A stretch of DNA of 64,000 nucleotides from Corylus avellana (Eukaryota > Streptophyta > Magnoliopsida > Fagales > Betulaceae), in assembly GCF_901000735.1 (NCBI RefSeq), contig NC_081541.1:33808060-33872059 (forward strand). Reading direction: 5' to 3'. Below the pieces are notes generated by a model that was given only the letters and a program-made list of their open reading frames with translations, was not told where the DNA came from and did not search any database. Position numbers and translations under genes: made by a program. The number at the start of each line of letters is the position of its first letter. Within the stretch, counting starts at the first letter, position 1. Of this stretch, positions 36,069 to 57,699 are shown piece by piece.

Positions 36069-36954
36069 TAATAAGTACTATTATAATTGTTTTTCTAATC
36101 TAAAAAGATTGGAGGATGGTTAATATTGTGTGAAAAAAGAAGCAAGCAGTCCAAAAAAGTTATAGATGGTGAAGGAGCGTACCGAGAATGACAATCAACA
36201 TCGGATATCAAATTTTGCAGAGTGCTTTTACGGGGGAGAAAAGAAAAGGAAATTGTTAACAAATCAGGAGTTGCAAACAAAAAGTTGTAGCCACTATTGG
36301 CCATGCCATCAATATGTTAAATTTCATGGGTAGTTAATTATTTGACATATGAGGATTGAGTGTGCTCTCTTTTTGTGAAAGGTAAGGTAAAGGGCCTACA
36401 GGCTACTTATGAGATTTATGCCAGGAATTATATGATCACGTGGAAATAATGGTTCGACTCAAGTTGATTCAAACTTTCCTTTTAAAGGATATTAGGGCAG
36501 TTTGAATTAGTCATAATGTTGACTGAAATGGCAGTCAACATTAGCTTCTGTGAAAAAGGACCGAGGGTGTTCTAGCTTGATCCACTTGGCAATTCAACGT
36601 ACGATTATTCATCTATCTCGCTCCCTTGGATCAGATTTTGAAGGGATTTTACTTGTTCTATTGTTGGACAAAAACAATTCTTAAATCAGGTATTCAACCC
36701 TATACGGCTATACTGATGACAATTTTAATTATTTAATTTATATTTTAATAAGTATTTTCTTGGTAGTCCCACAATGGGTGATCATGTTCAACACGACGTG
36801 TTTTTTTTTAATTTTTTATTTTAACGTAAGTCAACACGAACATGTTATGATTCCAACTCCGCCCACAGAAATACTACAAGTGTTCGATCCTTGGCATCTT
36901 GCGAATGCGTGCCAATGAAATTGTTTCGCAAAATTGTTTAGCGGGATTTTTATA

Positions 36955-38095
36955 TATATATTTTGAGAGTGTCTTGAGTGCACTTGTTGCATAAAAGGTG
37001 CTTTTTGTGCCACCAATTAGAAGGTGACACCTAAGCCAATTTTACAAGTCTTATGTTTAGAAAAAAAACCCTGCTGCACCGGATTATACCAGGTTTGAGA
37101 AAAAAAAAACTTCAAAAATTTATTTATTTAAAAAAAAAAATTAGAAGAGTGGTGGCTACCAACCGGCAGCCACCACAAGTGGGCGGCGAGGGTGGCCTGG
37201 GCGGGGGATGGCTTGCGCAGCCACCCCCTGAGGTTGGAAAAGCCCTAGGTTTTTCCCCCTCCTCCCTCCCCGTTTTCTTCCTTCTTGGTTTCTCCAATCC
37301 CCTATTCTTTGGTTTTTTTGGTCTTTGGTTTTTCTTAGCAGGTTGCCGCTCATCTCTGTCGCCAATCTCCAGGTTCCTCGTCATCGCCGCCGTTCAACCT
37401 CGCCTCCCACCGTCCCCCCCAACCCGTCACCTAGCCCCAGCCCGTCGCCCTGCACCACCCCGTTTTCCCAGCCCATTGCATCGTCCCAGCCCGTCGCTAA
37501 GCCACAATCCGTTCGTCCGCCCAGATCCAACCTTCGCCGCCCTCTGGGCTTTAGATCGAGATTCCTCTTATTCGATCTTCTCCCCCCTGTCATTCCAGCG
37601 GCCAATCACACCTCCCCGCCCTCCCCTTTCGCTAATTGTTCGTGCCTCGGCAGATGGTGGACTGGGTGCCTCACCAACCGGGGTGGCCGCCATCTCAACC
37701 ATGGGTGGGTCGCAATCCACTCCCATGGCCCTGTGGGTGACTCACGGGCCACTCCATAGGCCATGGGAGTGGCCTAAGAGCCACCCCATGGGTTGGGGGT
37801 TGTGACCTCGCTCTCATGGTGGTGGCCTATTGGACTCCAGGGCCAGAGGGCTGCTGGGCCAACCCCCATGGCCTGGGGGGCGCCCTGAAACCCAGTGGGG
37901 GCGTGGCATCCCCCAATTTTTTTTTTTTTTTAATAAAAAAAGTTAATTTTTTATTTTATTATAATGTAATTTGGTGTGATTAAGTTTTTGTTTTAAATAT
38001 AAGTCTAATGAAATTGGCTGATGTGTCAGCTTCTTATTGGTGGCACAAAATGTGACTTTTGTGCAACCTCACTATATAAGTTATTCTTATATTTT
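36955..38095. mobile_element. MULE-like element with ~100-bp inverted ends and GC-rich interior
   Basis: Left block GTTGCATAAAAGGTGCTTTT, then GTGCCACCAATTAGAAG..GACAC..AGCCAATTT (36984-37050), is matched in inverted order by 38000-38090 (AAATTGGCTGA..GTGTC..CTTCTTATTGGTGGCAC). Interior 37140-37910 is strikingly GC-rich with Pro/Arg-coding frames, and includes inverted GGCCACTCC / GGAGTGGCC motifs. It lies between the receptor kinases and is absent from unit 1. No transposase; the target duplication is not clear. Possibly a gene-capturing (Pack-MULE) element. Confidence 0.6.
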
Positions 38096-38149
38096 TTAGT
38101 TGTGATGTAATATAAAAGTGTTAATAATTTTAAGTATTTTATGAATATT

Positions 38150-38399
38150 TTATAAAAAAAAATATAAAAAAGTCTCTCAAATTATTATCCGTTTATAATA
38201 TAGTTCCCAATGTTCCGAAAGGTATTAAAATAGCTTCCAAACTACTAAAATCTATCAAAAATGTCACTTATTTTTTTATATTTTTATAATACCCCTATTT
38301 TTTAACAAATAAAATAATAAAATAATTGTTAAAAAAAAAAAACCAAACAATTTTAACAAATAAAATAATAAAATAATTGTTAAAAAAAAAAAACCAAAC

Positions 38400-38439
<40 letters not shown>

Positions 38440-38895
38440 TTTGAAACAAATAAATAATTAGTTATTGGTCTAATTACAAATTGTTTCATGATTTATTAAA
38501 GTAAAATCAATTTGGTAGTTTGATTGGTTATATTAGTACTTTTTTTTTTTTTTTTGAAATATCTCAATAACCGTACCTTTGATTTTATTTTAATACGACA
38601 TGAAGCAATTTATAATTTATGTCAACTACAATAACTAATTATTTATTATTTATTCAAAAAAAAAACTTTTTGTTTTGTTTTTATTCGCCCATTGGTTTTC
38701 TTGTATTTTAAAAAAAAAAAATTTACAATTATTTTATTATTTTATTTGTTAAAAGAACAAAGGTATTATATGAATATAAAAAATAAATGGTCTTTTTGAT
38801 ACATTTTAATAGTTTGGAGGACTATTTTAATACCTTTTGAACAATAAAAAAAAAGCTATATTACAAACCATTGATAATTTAAAAAGCTTTTTTAT
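38150..38895. mobile_element. AT-rich inverted-repeat element
   Basis: Left arm TTATAATATAGTTCCCAATG, then GGTATTAAAATAG, pairs with CTATTTTAATACC and AAAAAGCTATATTACAAACC on the right. The interior contains a direct repeat (AAATAAAATAATTG at 38310 and 38357) and A/T runs. Possibly a long-armed MULE or MITE relative. Confidence 0.5.
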
Positions 38896-39371
38896 ATTTT
38901 TTTTATTTTATATTTTGAATTATTTGTTAATATTTTTATTTTTTAAATGTCTTATCTCGGACTAGGAGGAGCCTTCAAGCTCTCGTCTGTATGTGGCGTG
39001 CTCTCCTTCAATGGAAAATCATTCTCTGTAGTAAGACAGAATAAGAAGCAGAACAAAGACGAGCCATGGCTTAATTGTGCAGGTAGCATTTCCCCTGTTT
39101 TTCTTTGTTTTAAATTCTCAAAAAAAAAAAAAAAAAAATACATATATATTATCAAACAACCCAACCCAGAACATAAAATACCTTTTCAAACACAAAAATA
39201 ATTTTTTTATTTATGTAACATGAAAATACGGTTTTGTTAAATCATCAAAATACGTTTTGACTTGACTGAGCATTGTGCCGATATCTTCTAGCAACATTGC
39301 GTCATTTCTCCTCTGGCGTTCAGCTAAATATTACTGTATGCAGATGCAGCGTTGCAAGTCAGAGAGGAGGG

Positions 39372-42959
<3,588 letters not shown>

Positions 42960-43800
42960 ATACTATCTCATACATCAAAGAAAAGATTTCTGGTAGAACC
43001 AACACTTCCATCTTACAGCTAGAATATTGAGTTTCTATATAGGTTTGATAATTTCGTTATCTACATATTTTCCATAGTTGAATGGAATCAAATCAATATA
43101 ATTTTATTATGGTATTTGTATTGTATTTACCTACCATCTTTTTCTTATAAATAGGGATTATTTGTATTATAAAGATCAATCAAGCAATAAGAGTAAAATG
43201 TAGTCCTTATGCCAAACTACCTGAAATCCTTTCTCTTCAATTTTTTTTTTTCCTCCTCTTTTCTCCTTAGTTTTCAATTTCATTATGAAATCTTCACATA
43301 CTAATGGGTGAATGTTTTCCTAAGTAATTCACTCATATTTTTCTTTTCATTTTATAAGAGTATTGGGTATGTTTATTAATGTGTTAGGCCATATAAAATA
43401 TATGCTTTATTGTATTGTAGAGACCAATTTGTAACCCAAACTTCCTTCGCGTCAGATTTAACGGTCTTTACTTGGAAACCTGAAGCCCATTCTTTTATCT
43501 GATATCTGAAGCCTAATGGGCTGGGTTGCACGTGTTTGATCCAATTAAGCTAACAAAAGCGTTTCTCCTTTTCATTTGGATCTGCCCATCTCAACATGCA
43601 GCACCGAATTACTGGCCCAAGAGAAAAGCTACAACCCTGAAACCAATAATTATAATAATAATAAACAATTTTTTTTTAATCTAAAAAGATTGGAGGATGA
43701 CGATCAACATCGTATATCGAATTTTGCAGAGTGCTTTTACAGGGAGAAAAGAAAAGGAAATTGTAAACAGATCAGGAGTTGCAAACAAAAAGCAAAGAGA

Positions 43801-44968
43801 GAGAGCGAAAAATAGGAAATGATTCATTAATTCCTTTTCAGGGTATATTTTGATTTTAATTTGAAAAAGTATTTAAGATATAAGATAAAATTAATATTTT
43901 GTGATTTCGTTTGTTGATTAATGTATTTGTTTTAACCATTACAGATAGCTTCTTAGCAAACATGATTTCTATTGCAAAACCCTAAACTAATGGTGATGGA
44001 AGAATCACATAGGGAGGGAGTAGTACACTTGTACCACAACCAAACAATATATATATGTTATTTTTCGCCCTTTACCCTGTTTGCACTGAGAATATATAGG
44101 GTGTCCTATATTGTTGTGTCTATGCAGAGAGTATATATGATTGACTAAAAATAGAATAATATTTGTACTTGTACAGTAGGGATGATTACTCTCCCCCGGC
44201 CCCATTTCACTTTGTGATTAGTCAGTCAGACCATTCCCTGGTTTCGGGGGATTACATGGACCGGCAGAGAGCACTACCTCCATTTACAATAGAGGTACAG
44301 TAACTTCATTAATGAAGACAAAAGAGGCTCAACTTTCTCAGGAAAACAGAGAAGAAAATTTTATCCTTTTAATTTTATTTAATTAAACTTTCTAGATACT
44401 CTTTCTTTTTTCAACAATCATCAAGGTGGGAATGGGATGGCCAGCTTCGGGGGGGCTAGTTGCTGCCATCTGTGCCTCATAATGAGCTATTTTTCTCGAT
44501 AACTGAAGTAAACAGACACTGAGATTTTACAGTAAAAGAAAACAGAGAAAAAAAGACCCAATGATGCAACAATATTAATAATAATAATAATAATAAAAAG
44601 AAAAAAAACACAGCAGTCAATAATTACAAACATGTTCAACATACAACCATCCATCTAAATAAATCACAACCATCCATCTGGAGGGTGGACCCCGCCACCT
44701 GTCCTTTCATGCTCATCGGACCCAGGTGCCAAGCTCCACCACCCCCTAGCTCCCCCCACATGTTCTGCAGAAACACATGTTCTGCAGAAACCCTACGCTA
44801 ACTACTACACACTTTATTACAAAAAAAAAAAAACTACAACACACTAACCAGAAAGTTACAACCCCAACTGAAAAAGAAGAGATGAACCAAACAACTATTT
44901 AGAGTTAACAAGTACGACGACGTATTATGATTTGACAAAAAGCTTGTCAAATCAGAGCCACCAAAAAT
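43801..44968. other. Intergenic, no gene seen
   Basis: 3' flank between receptor kinase 2 and the Mei2-type gene. (TAA)n near 44572 and a doubled ACATGTTCTGCAGAAA at 44759 and 44776 are the only structures noticed. Confidence 0.4.
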
Positions 44969-45262
44969 CTAAACACAGCTAGATTTCGATGGTGAGCCCG
45001 AGAGGAGCTGCTGCTGCTGCTGCTTTCCCGTCATGCCGGTACACCTTCCCACTACCATTTCCTTCACCAACTCCCTTGAACCGTCCCGGGGCGGGCTAAA
45101 GCAAACGGGCAAAACTTGTTCCGATTCACACGGAAACCCCATGCTCTCGAAGTGCCTTAACAACTCCCCACCCTGTCAAAAACATTTGTGATAAAATCAA
45201 ATTCATCAGAACAATTCGTATATATATATATATATATCATCGCAGCATGGAGTCTACAACCA

Positions 45263-45314
<52 letters not shown>

Positions 45315-46350
45315 ACACCTGTAGTCTAGCCAAGGATATCTCCCGTATTTTGTGCGAATGGAAAAGTTTCCACGTCTGCTTGTGAGCAGCAAGGTAAAAT
45401 TTCCACACTGCTCGCGGGTCGGTGAAGTTCACAAATGCGTAGCCTTTATTACACCCCGTGCTGCATGTTTTTATTAGAACTTACTATTAGAACTTATAAT
45501 TTAAAGAAGAGAGATCGACAAGACTCAGAAACTAAATGTGTAGGCGGATAATGTAAGCATACCGGAAGTCTATAGGCAAATACACGAAATCAAACGCAGA
45601 AACGACGTGTTCTTCAGAGTTTTTAGTGTTCAGTTTTTGATTCTCCAACATGCAATGGTCGTCCAAAAACTCCACCAACATGTTACGTCTTAGGAAACCC
45701 AGATGAAAGAAAGTAAGAGAAACAGGAAAAAAGCCGAATCCAATCGAAAAATATTAGTAAATATATACGTACGTGTATTTGCTGGGTATATTTCTGATCA
45801 TAATGGTCGTCTTTCTTACACCACTCTCCACAGGTAGCACAGAGGAATAGTTTTTCTTCTTGGCCTCGGCGCGAGAAAGTACACCTCTCGCATTTGGATC
45901 GTACTTTCTCAAACTCTCAACATTTTTACGACAAAAATTCTCACCCTCGCTACACTTTTCCCACCAAGCACCACCTCGCCCGCCGTAGCACTGATTCCTG
46001 TACCTCCTCGGGTTCGTCTTCTTGGCCACCATTTTTTGCTCCACGGCGTTCTGCGCGGGATGAGTTTGCTCCGGAGGCGGCGGTTCAGCCACAAAAGAGA
46101 TTGTCGGTTCGATAACCGACACAAGGTCTTTCTGAGGCGGTGGAAGGAAGAGGGAGGGTTGGGTTGTTGGGAAGCAGATGTTGGTGTAGAAGGTTCGAAG
46201 AAAAGGAGCGTGGTAGCAGAGGAATGTCTGTGTCGGTGGCGGAAGATAGTAGGGAAGATCGGGAGAAGAGGTTGTAAGCTGGGGAAATAGCATAGGAATG
46301 AACTCGGGTGCGTTTGGGTTCAGACCCCTCTGAGGAACCATTATAGCCAT
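44969..46350 (-). CDS. Mei2-like C-terminal-RRM protein (MCT/TE1 type) with PAM2 motif
   Basis: Four exons on the minus strand: 46350-45773, 45688-45563, 45460-45319 and 45172-44969, all GT-AG and in phase, giving 349 residues. GLNPNAPEFIPM at residues ~9-20 is a PAM2 motif (poly(A)-binding-protein docking). Residues ~180-280 form the Mei2-type RRM3: [56 protein letters not shown], then KIREISLARLQG. A single such RRM and no other RRMs fits the MCT (Mei2 C-terminal RRM only) class; TERMINAL EAR1-like proteins have three. These proteins bind RNA and are linked to meristem and organ initiation. The tail has a poly-Gln stretch. Intact throughout. Confidence 0.88.
45265..45312. repeat. (TA)n microsatellite in intron 3 of the Mei2-type gene
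   Basis: Perfect TA repeat ending only a few bases from the donor of exon 3 (45319|45318). A second shorter TA run is at 45218-45236. Confidence 0.85.
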
Positions 46351-48689
46351 GGTCGCTTGGAAAGCTAAAGATTGGACACCCGTTTTTTTCCTTTCTTTCT
46401 TTTTTTAGCAATACAAAGGTTGAGAGAGACAGGGAAGAACAAGAAAAACGAGAAATATATAGATAAATATATAATTAAGGGAGTACTGCCGGTCTACATG
46501 TGGAAGCCATATCCACCGTACGTGTTCTAGGTTAAAGAAGACCGATTCGAAAGGAGCCAAAAAAAAAAAAGGTTTTAAAGTCCGTCCTTATTGCAGCTTG
46601 TTGACGGTCCATGGAAATTTTAAAAAACTTATACAACTCTTTTTTTAAATTAACTTTTTATCCCTTAAAAAGTTTTTTATTTCACTTAAAAATACTATGC
46701 ATACAAACAAATCTTATAAAAAAAAAATTGCAAAAGTACATCATAATTAAAAATGAGATAAATTTAAATTTTGATAAATCTAATTATATTGTTTGACATT
46801 AATTTGTAAAATTTTTTTGTAAGTTTGACATTTTTCTAAAATTATAAAGAGTAATCCTTTTATACGCTCTCACTTTCTCTCCCTTATATATAAGTTTATA
46901 ACTTTTAGAACTGCTATTGGATTAAAATCAATAAAGAGCCATGACAAATTTAATAGTAATTTTAAAAACTATTTATAATTTGATTTGATAAAAGAGTTTT
47001 GTTATGAGTTTTTTTTATTCAAATAGTAATAAACAATTATTGATGTGAAAATAAGAGATAGTTGTTTGCCAAACGGTTACAGTGTAGCAATACCCAATTA
47101 TAATTCCACTCCCTAACCTTATGATTAAACAAAATCTTTGCTTAGAAAAAAAAAAAAAAAAAAAAAAAAAAACATTATGTTATATTGAACATAATCTTTT
47201 AAGTAAAACTTAAAAACTTTGAATGCTTTTTTTTAAGTACTTTAAATCAGTTCTCGTTGATCATAATTAATAGTCAGTGTAGAAATTAATATCGTACTAT
47301 AAAAAAGAGTACCTCAAACAAATAGAATAGAGAATAAAACACCATTAATTCCTGTGTTCCTTAGTTAGCCAATTCTTTTACTTTCTTCCTTGAGAAAAAA
47401 AAAAAAAAATACTAACCCCACTCGTTAAAGAGAGGAAAAAAAATATTTATTTAGTCTATAGAATTTGTAGTTGTGTCAACCCGAGTCTTATTATATCAAA
47501 AGTATCTTAAAGTTTTAGGAATAAGTTATCTGTTGGAAATGGTTCTTATGGTCAATTTTTTTTTCTTTTTTGAAAGAAATCATATATGTCAATTGTTGAT
47601 TGGTACGTGCATAAGGAGAATTGAGATCCCCAACAATTGAAAAGAAATCGGAGATTTTTCAATTGTTAATCGTGACCTTTCATTTTAAATTTAATGGTCT
47701 ATAAAATATCAGTTGCTTTTATATAATTGAGGTATTAAATGCTAACTTTTGTTTTATAGAAGTTTAAATAATTTGATAGACCATTAAATTTAAAATGAAA
47801 GGCCACGATTAACAATTAGAAAACCTCTAATTTCTCTTCAATTGAAGGAGATCCTAATCCACATAAGAATCCCACACAATTCAAGTAGACTCATAAAGAG
47901 GGCGAGTTGTGGGGCTACTTGCGTGAACCTAGGATGTGAGCTACTTTGTGAAACTGCTGGAATTACATGCAATTCGAACAATTAACTGTAAAAAATTTCA
48001 ATCCTTGACATGTAGTGGTTCAATTTATTGTAAAATTATAATTTTATTTTTAAGTTACTAACTTTTTTAAAAAAAGAGACAGAGGATTATGACCATTTTC
48101 TAAGTCATCATTTATGCTAGAGGCGGTTTTTAAAAGAAAATAATTTTCTCCATTTCAAATTTTTTCAATTTCCTTCGTTTAGTATATTTTGAAGAGTAGT
48201 ATATTTAGTACACTACCGTCATTAAAACTTTAAAAAAAAAAGTGAAAGAAATTTAAAATTGAGAAAATTCTTTTCCACTCTGAAATGCTAAGTTAAGGCA
48301 GCCGGGTAAGGCTTCGAATATTCATTTATTAATTTTTTGAAAGGTGTTTATGGTTTTTTTGTTTAAAAAAAAAAACATGAAATAGTTTTAAGGTATTTGT
48401 TTGTTAATGAAGAAAAAAATAAATGGAAATGGAAAAGGCTTTCTTAAGAAATAAACCTCTTAAAAAGTAGTATTAAAAGACTCTTTAATAAAAAAATAAA
48501 AACCTCTAAAAATAACAATATTTTAATTGATGATAAAATTAACATTAATCGTCTCATAAAGTCAATATTTCATTACTTTCTTTTACGAGACATAAAAATA
48601 TTAAAAAAATCAACCCCTGTACTTAAAATATATTATTCAATATTAAAATATTAAAAAAAAATCATTTAAATTTATATCGATAAAGGGGA
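46351..48689. other. Intergenic, AT-rich, MITE-bearing
   Basis: Upstream of the Mei2-type gene. No coding region recognised. Long A runs near 47143 and 47397; one clear MITE is listed separately. Confidence 0.4.
47605..47870. mobile_element. MITE with ~100-bp inverted arms
   Basis: TTTCATTTTAAATTTAATGG, then TCTAT (47680), pairs with ATAGACCATTAAATTTAAAA, then TGAAA (47778). The outer parts, AATTGAGATCC / GGAGATCCTAAT and TCAATTGTTAATCGTG / CACGATTAACAATT, also pair. Family and target duplication undetermined. Confidence 0.7.
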
Positions 48690-49860
48690 AAGATTTTCTT
48701 CGTGAGTAATGATTACGTATGTGCAAGTGTATATAGGCTTAGGACAAGAAGATTACGTTGGTGCAGAGGTATTTAATGTTCAGATCCTGTGCTGCGTGTC
48801 TGAAAGGGAAAGATCGCAGAGAGGTCGGGAGACGGCCGAATGTTTCCTTTCTCATTTATGAGACAAGAAGTTGCTTGGCTTTTCTTGGTATTATTTTCAC
48901 CTTGTCAGAACTTCACCTCCATATGTATCCGGATCCGGATCCGTGCTGCTTCTACATCATTGTATTCGGCTGATTTTCTTCATTACGACAAGATCTAATT
49001 ATAACAAATTATAACATATCATCAACCACTAAATTTGTTTATTTAGAAAAATAAGAAAAATGTTAAAGTGTTTTTTTAATATTTTAATGATGTCTTTTTA
49101 ATTGTGATGTAATTTTTAAAATTATTAATAAATTAAGAATTAATAATAATAATAATCTCAAATTCAACGATGATTTTAAAAGTCACATCACAGTTGAAAA
49201 AACACTAGAAGAATACATAACATTTCTTAAAAAATAAAAATAAAAAACTTGAATCCTTTCGGGTTCCTTGCCTAAATTTCACATAATTCAAACAAACAAT
49301 TTCAAAATATAACAATCCTAAATTTGTGTCTTAAGCCTCTCAAACGTCATGTCAAAAAGATTTAGGTTCGTTTGGTGGAGTTTTTTAGAGGGTATTTTTT
49401 ATTTTTTTAATTATGATATAATATAAATGTAAAAATAATTTATGAGTATTTTGTGTTTTAAGTTATTTATTAATACTTTCATTTTTTGCTAAAAGAATAT
49501 CCTAAAAAATGTTGACAAACGAGCACCCTGAACATCTACCCAAACTACCCGCCCTCCAATGGGATTACTTGATATACAAAGTTTGAAAGATAAAGCGAAC
49601 TTACGCAATAAACAAATTAGGTTCTTTTAGAAAAATAAACAAATATAAACATACCCTTAAAGAATTGTTTTCCTCTTACGAAGAAAAAAAAAATACTGTT
49701 GTAGAAAATCTCTATTTCTGTCACCCCTGATAAATATCAGGCTTGATAGTCTCACTATCCTTAACAATCTGAATATCTAGTCCACTCAGCCTAATGCCCA
49801 AGCTCAAAGCCCATTTAATATAAAAATGAAATCACTAAAACAGCCCACCACTATATAGCA
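48690..49860. repeat. Segmental duplicate A (unsplit copy)
   Basis: 48690-49040 matches 57115-57690 (GATTACGTTGGTGCAGAGG, ACAAGAAGTTGCTTGGC). 49255-49860 matches 63455-64000 (TTTGTGTCTTAAGCCTCTCA, GGTTCGTTTGGTGGAG). In this copy the two parts are ~200 bp apart, separated by a small inverted-repeat element (49060-49230); in the other they are 5.8 kb apart. Confidence 0.8.
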
Positions 49861-50434
49861 ATAATAAAAAGAATGTGAAACTTCCCTGTAACCTTATCCT
49901 TCATTCAATTAAACAAAAAAAAAACAAAAAAAGAATGTGGAACTTATCACATGGCAAGCATTCAAGTCTCGCTATAAAATTAACACTCTCTCCAAAAGGC
50001 AAACAGGTATGTATTATTTCTCTTTTTAAAACTCTCCATTCGGTTTCTTGCTCTCAAGCATAAGACTAATTTAATCATCAGAGTGTCCTCGGTCCCTTAG
50101 GAGACGAACCGACTCCAATGATCACTTTTTCTATTTTGCAGAAACTTCATCACTAGTCTGGCCATCTGAAAACTATTAAAACAATAAATATGAAATTTGA
50201 TCACAACAATTCAAAATATTTTACTAGCTGAATCAATTCATAACAAGTTTCCTTCAATCGATCATGCATGATATTGCAGATTGGTGGCAATTTGCCAGAA
50301 GCAATTTTCAGATGTGCAATTTTTGTGTTTTTATTGATGCATTAAATCATATATTTTGTATCATCCGAATAATAAACAACTTTATTAGATTCATCACTCA
50401 CAGTTGGCTTTCTCCTATCACCTCCACTCTGCTC
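49861..50434. other. 3' flank of the sugar kinase gene, no gene seen
   Basis: Short AT-rich stretch; presumably contains the 3' untranslated region of the minus-strand kinase gene. Confidence 0.4.
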
Positions 50435-55857
<5,423 letters not shown>

Positions 55858-55983
55858 TTGAGTGTGTGCTTTGCTCTCTTCCTGGATAGAGGGAGAGGGG
55901 TTTGGAAATTCGGTTGGATTAACCAACTGGAAAATCCACCGGAGAAAGGGAAGAAAAAAAAATGGAAAGGGATAACGTTGCAA

Positions 55984-57114
55984 CGGCGTCGTTTCTTTGG
56001 CGCTCTACGAGTTGATAGCATATTTTTTCAAATTATCAATTGTTTTAAAAAATTTATATATTTAATTATTTAATTAACATTTGAACACCTCTCATGTAAA
56101 GTATTTTAATTAAAATAAAAGATAAATTAAGGAGTTAATGTTTAAATTATTAATCTTTGATCTAATATGTATTTTCGGTGATGGCTTGATAGCTAACTCG
56201 TTTGTCCAAGATATGCCAATCATCTGGAGCCTAGGCACATAGGAAAGGTTTGAAAATTTTTTGGTAAAGTCCATTTAACCCCATCAAACTACCACCTTAA
56301 TAATAATTTACCCCTCAAACTATTAATTACGACAATTTACCTCTCAAACTATCAAAACAATGACAATGTACCCCTCAATGCTAGTAAAATGACGAAATTA
56401 ACCCTATAAAATTTTCAATAAGACAAAAATACCCTTAAAATTTTGAAAAAAAAAAATTAATATTTTTGTTTTTATTTTAGTAAGAGTAATTTCGTCATTT
56501 TTTAAATTGGGGGTATATTGTCATTGTCTTGATAGTTTGGATGGTAAATTGTTGCAATTGATAGTTTTGGGAGTAGATTGTTATTAAAGTGGTAGTTTGA
56601 ATAAGTTAAGTGGACTTTATCCAAAAATTTTATGCTTAGTCTATTATGACCCAAAAAGATATGAATGCGTCATTTTGTGCTTATACTTATTTGGTAGAGT
56701 TTCTTTATTGGCCCACAAAGTGTTGGCCCATACAAGCTTAGGGACAAGCTCGAGTGTGCATATTTGGAACAGAGTAATGTTAGAAATTATACTTTTATCT
56801 TATCGTTATCTCACTTTATTAACGTGACAATGTCAATTAGCCCTTAATTTTATTTTTATTTTTTTAAACAATAACTGATCTAATGGCCGATTAACACTAT
56901 CATGTTAGCACAATAAGATAAGTGTGAGTTTTAGAGATAGAGATTCTAATAATTTTATTGTCTGAATTGCTAGCAATTTAAATAATAATTGTGAAAGGTT
57001 TACCTATTCAACAAGTTTTAAACGGTTGGTTCACTTAGTATAACAGGTCAATCTCACATAAACTATTTCATATTTGCTATTCATTTGTGACCAAAAACAA
57101 GGCCGAGTGTGTAT
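55984..57114. other. Intergenic, 5' flank of the sugar kinase
   Basis: No gene recognised; contains one MULE-type MITE (listed). AT-rich. Confidence 0.4.
56263..56622. mobile_element. MULE-type MITE, same family as 35756-36068
   Basis: Ends GGTAAAGTCCATTTAACCCC and GTTAAGTGGACTTTATCC are inverted. The interior shares ATGACAATGTACC, ATAAGACAAAAATACC and TTTTATTTTAGTAAG with the other copy. Flanks GAAAATTTT and AAAAATTTT are near-identical 9-mers, a likely target duplication. Confidence 0.8.
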
Positions 57115-57690
57115 GATTTTCTTCGTGAGTAATAATTATCTATGTGGGAGGGTATATATATGGGTCTGTTTGTTAAATGGTTTTCGCAAAGGGAAAGGCA
57201 ACCCATTATTTTATTTTTTTAATATTTTATTACTTTTTACATTACATTAATCACTTTTTTTTATTATTTAAATAAAAAAATCACTATAAAACAAAAAAAA
57301 ATTTATTTTTTTATACTAAATATTCTTATTTTTTTTATTTTTTTCTTCGCATCAATCAATTTGTATGGTATCAAACCGGAACCGAAACTGAAACAAAATG
57401 GTTTACCAAACCAACCCATAGGAAGATTACGTTGGTGCAGAGGTATTTAATGTTCAGATTCTGTGCAAGGTGAAAGATCGCAGAGAGGTTATACGTAATG
57501 TTTCCTTTCTCATTTATGAGACAAGAAGTTGCTTGGCATTTCTTGGTATTATTTTCAACTTGTCAGAATTTCACCTCCATATATGATGGTGCTTTTACAT
57601 CATTGTATTCGGCTGATTTTCTTCGTTCAGAAGATCTAATTATTACATAATACATATCATCTCCCACTAAATTTGTTTATTCAGAAAAAT
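57115..57690. repeat. Segmental duplicate B, left part
   Basis: Matches 48690-49040 but is interrupted at 57165-57425 by a ~255-bp insertion with inverted ends (ATGGGTCTGTTTGTTAAATGG / ..ATGGTTTACCAAACCAACCCAT), another MITE. Confidence 0.75.
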
Positions 57691-57699
57691 AAAAAAGAT

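Noticed and set aside
37053..37805. 250-codon open frame in the GC-rich block
   Set aside because: Extreme Pro/Arg/Ser composition, long open frames in several registers at once, and position inside an inverted-repeat element; no domain recognised. Treated as element interior.
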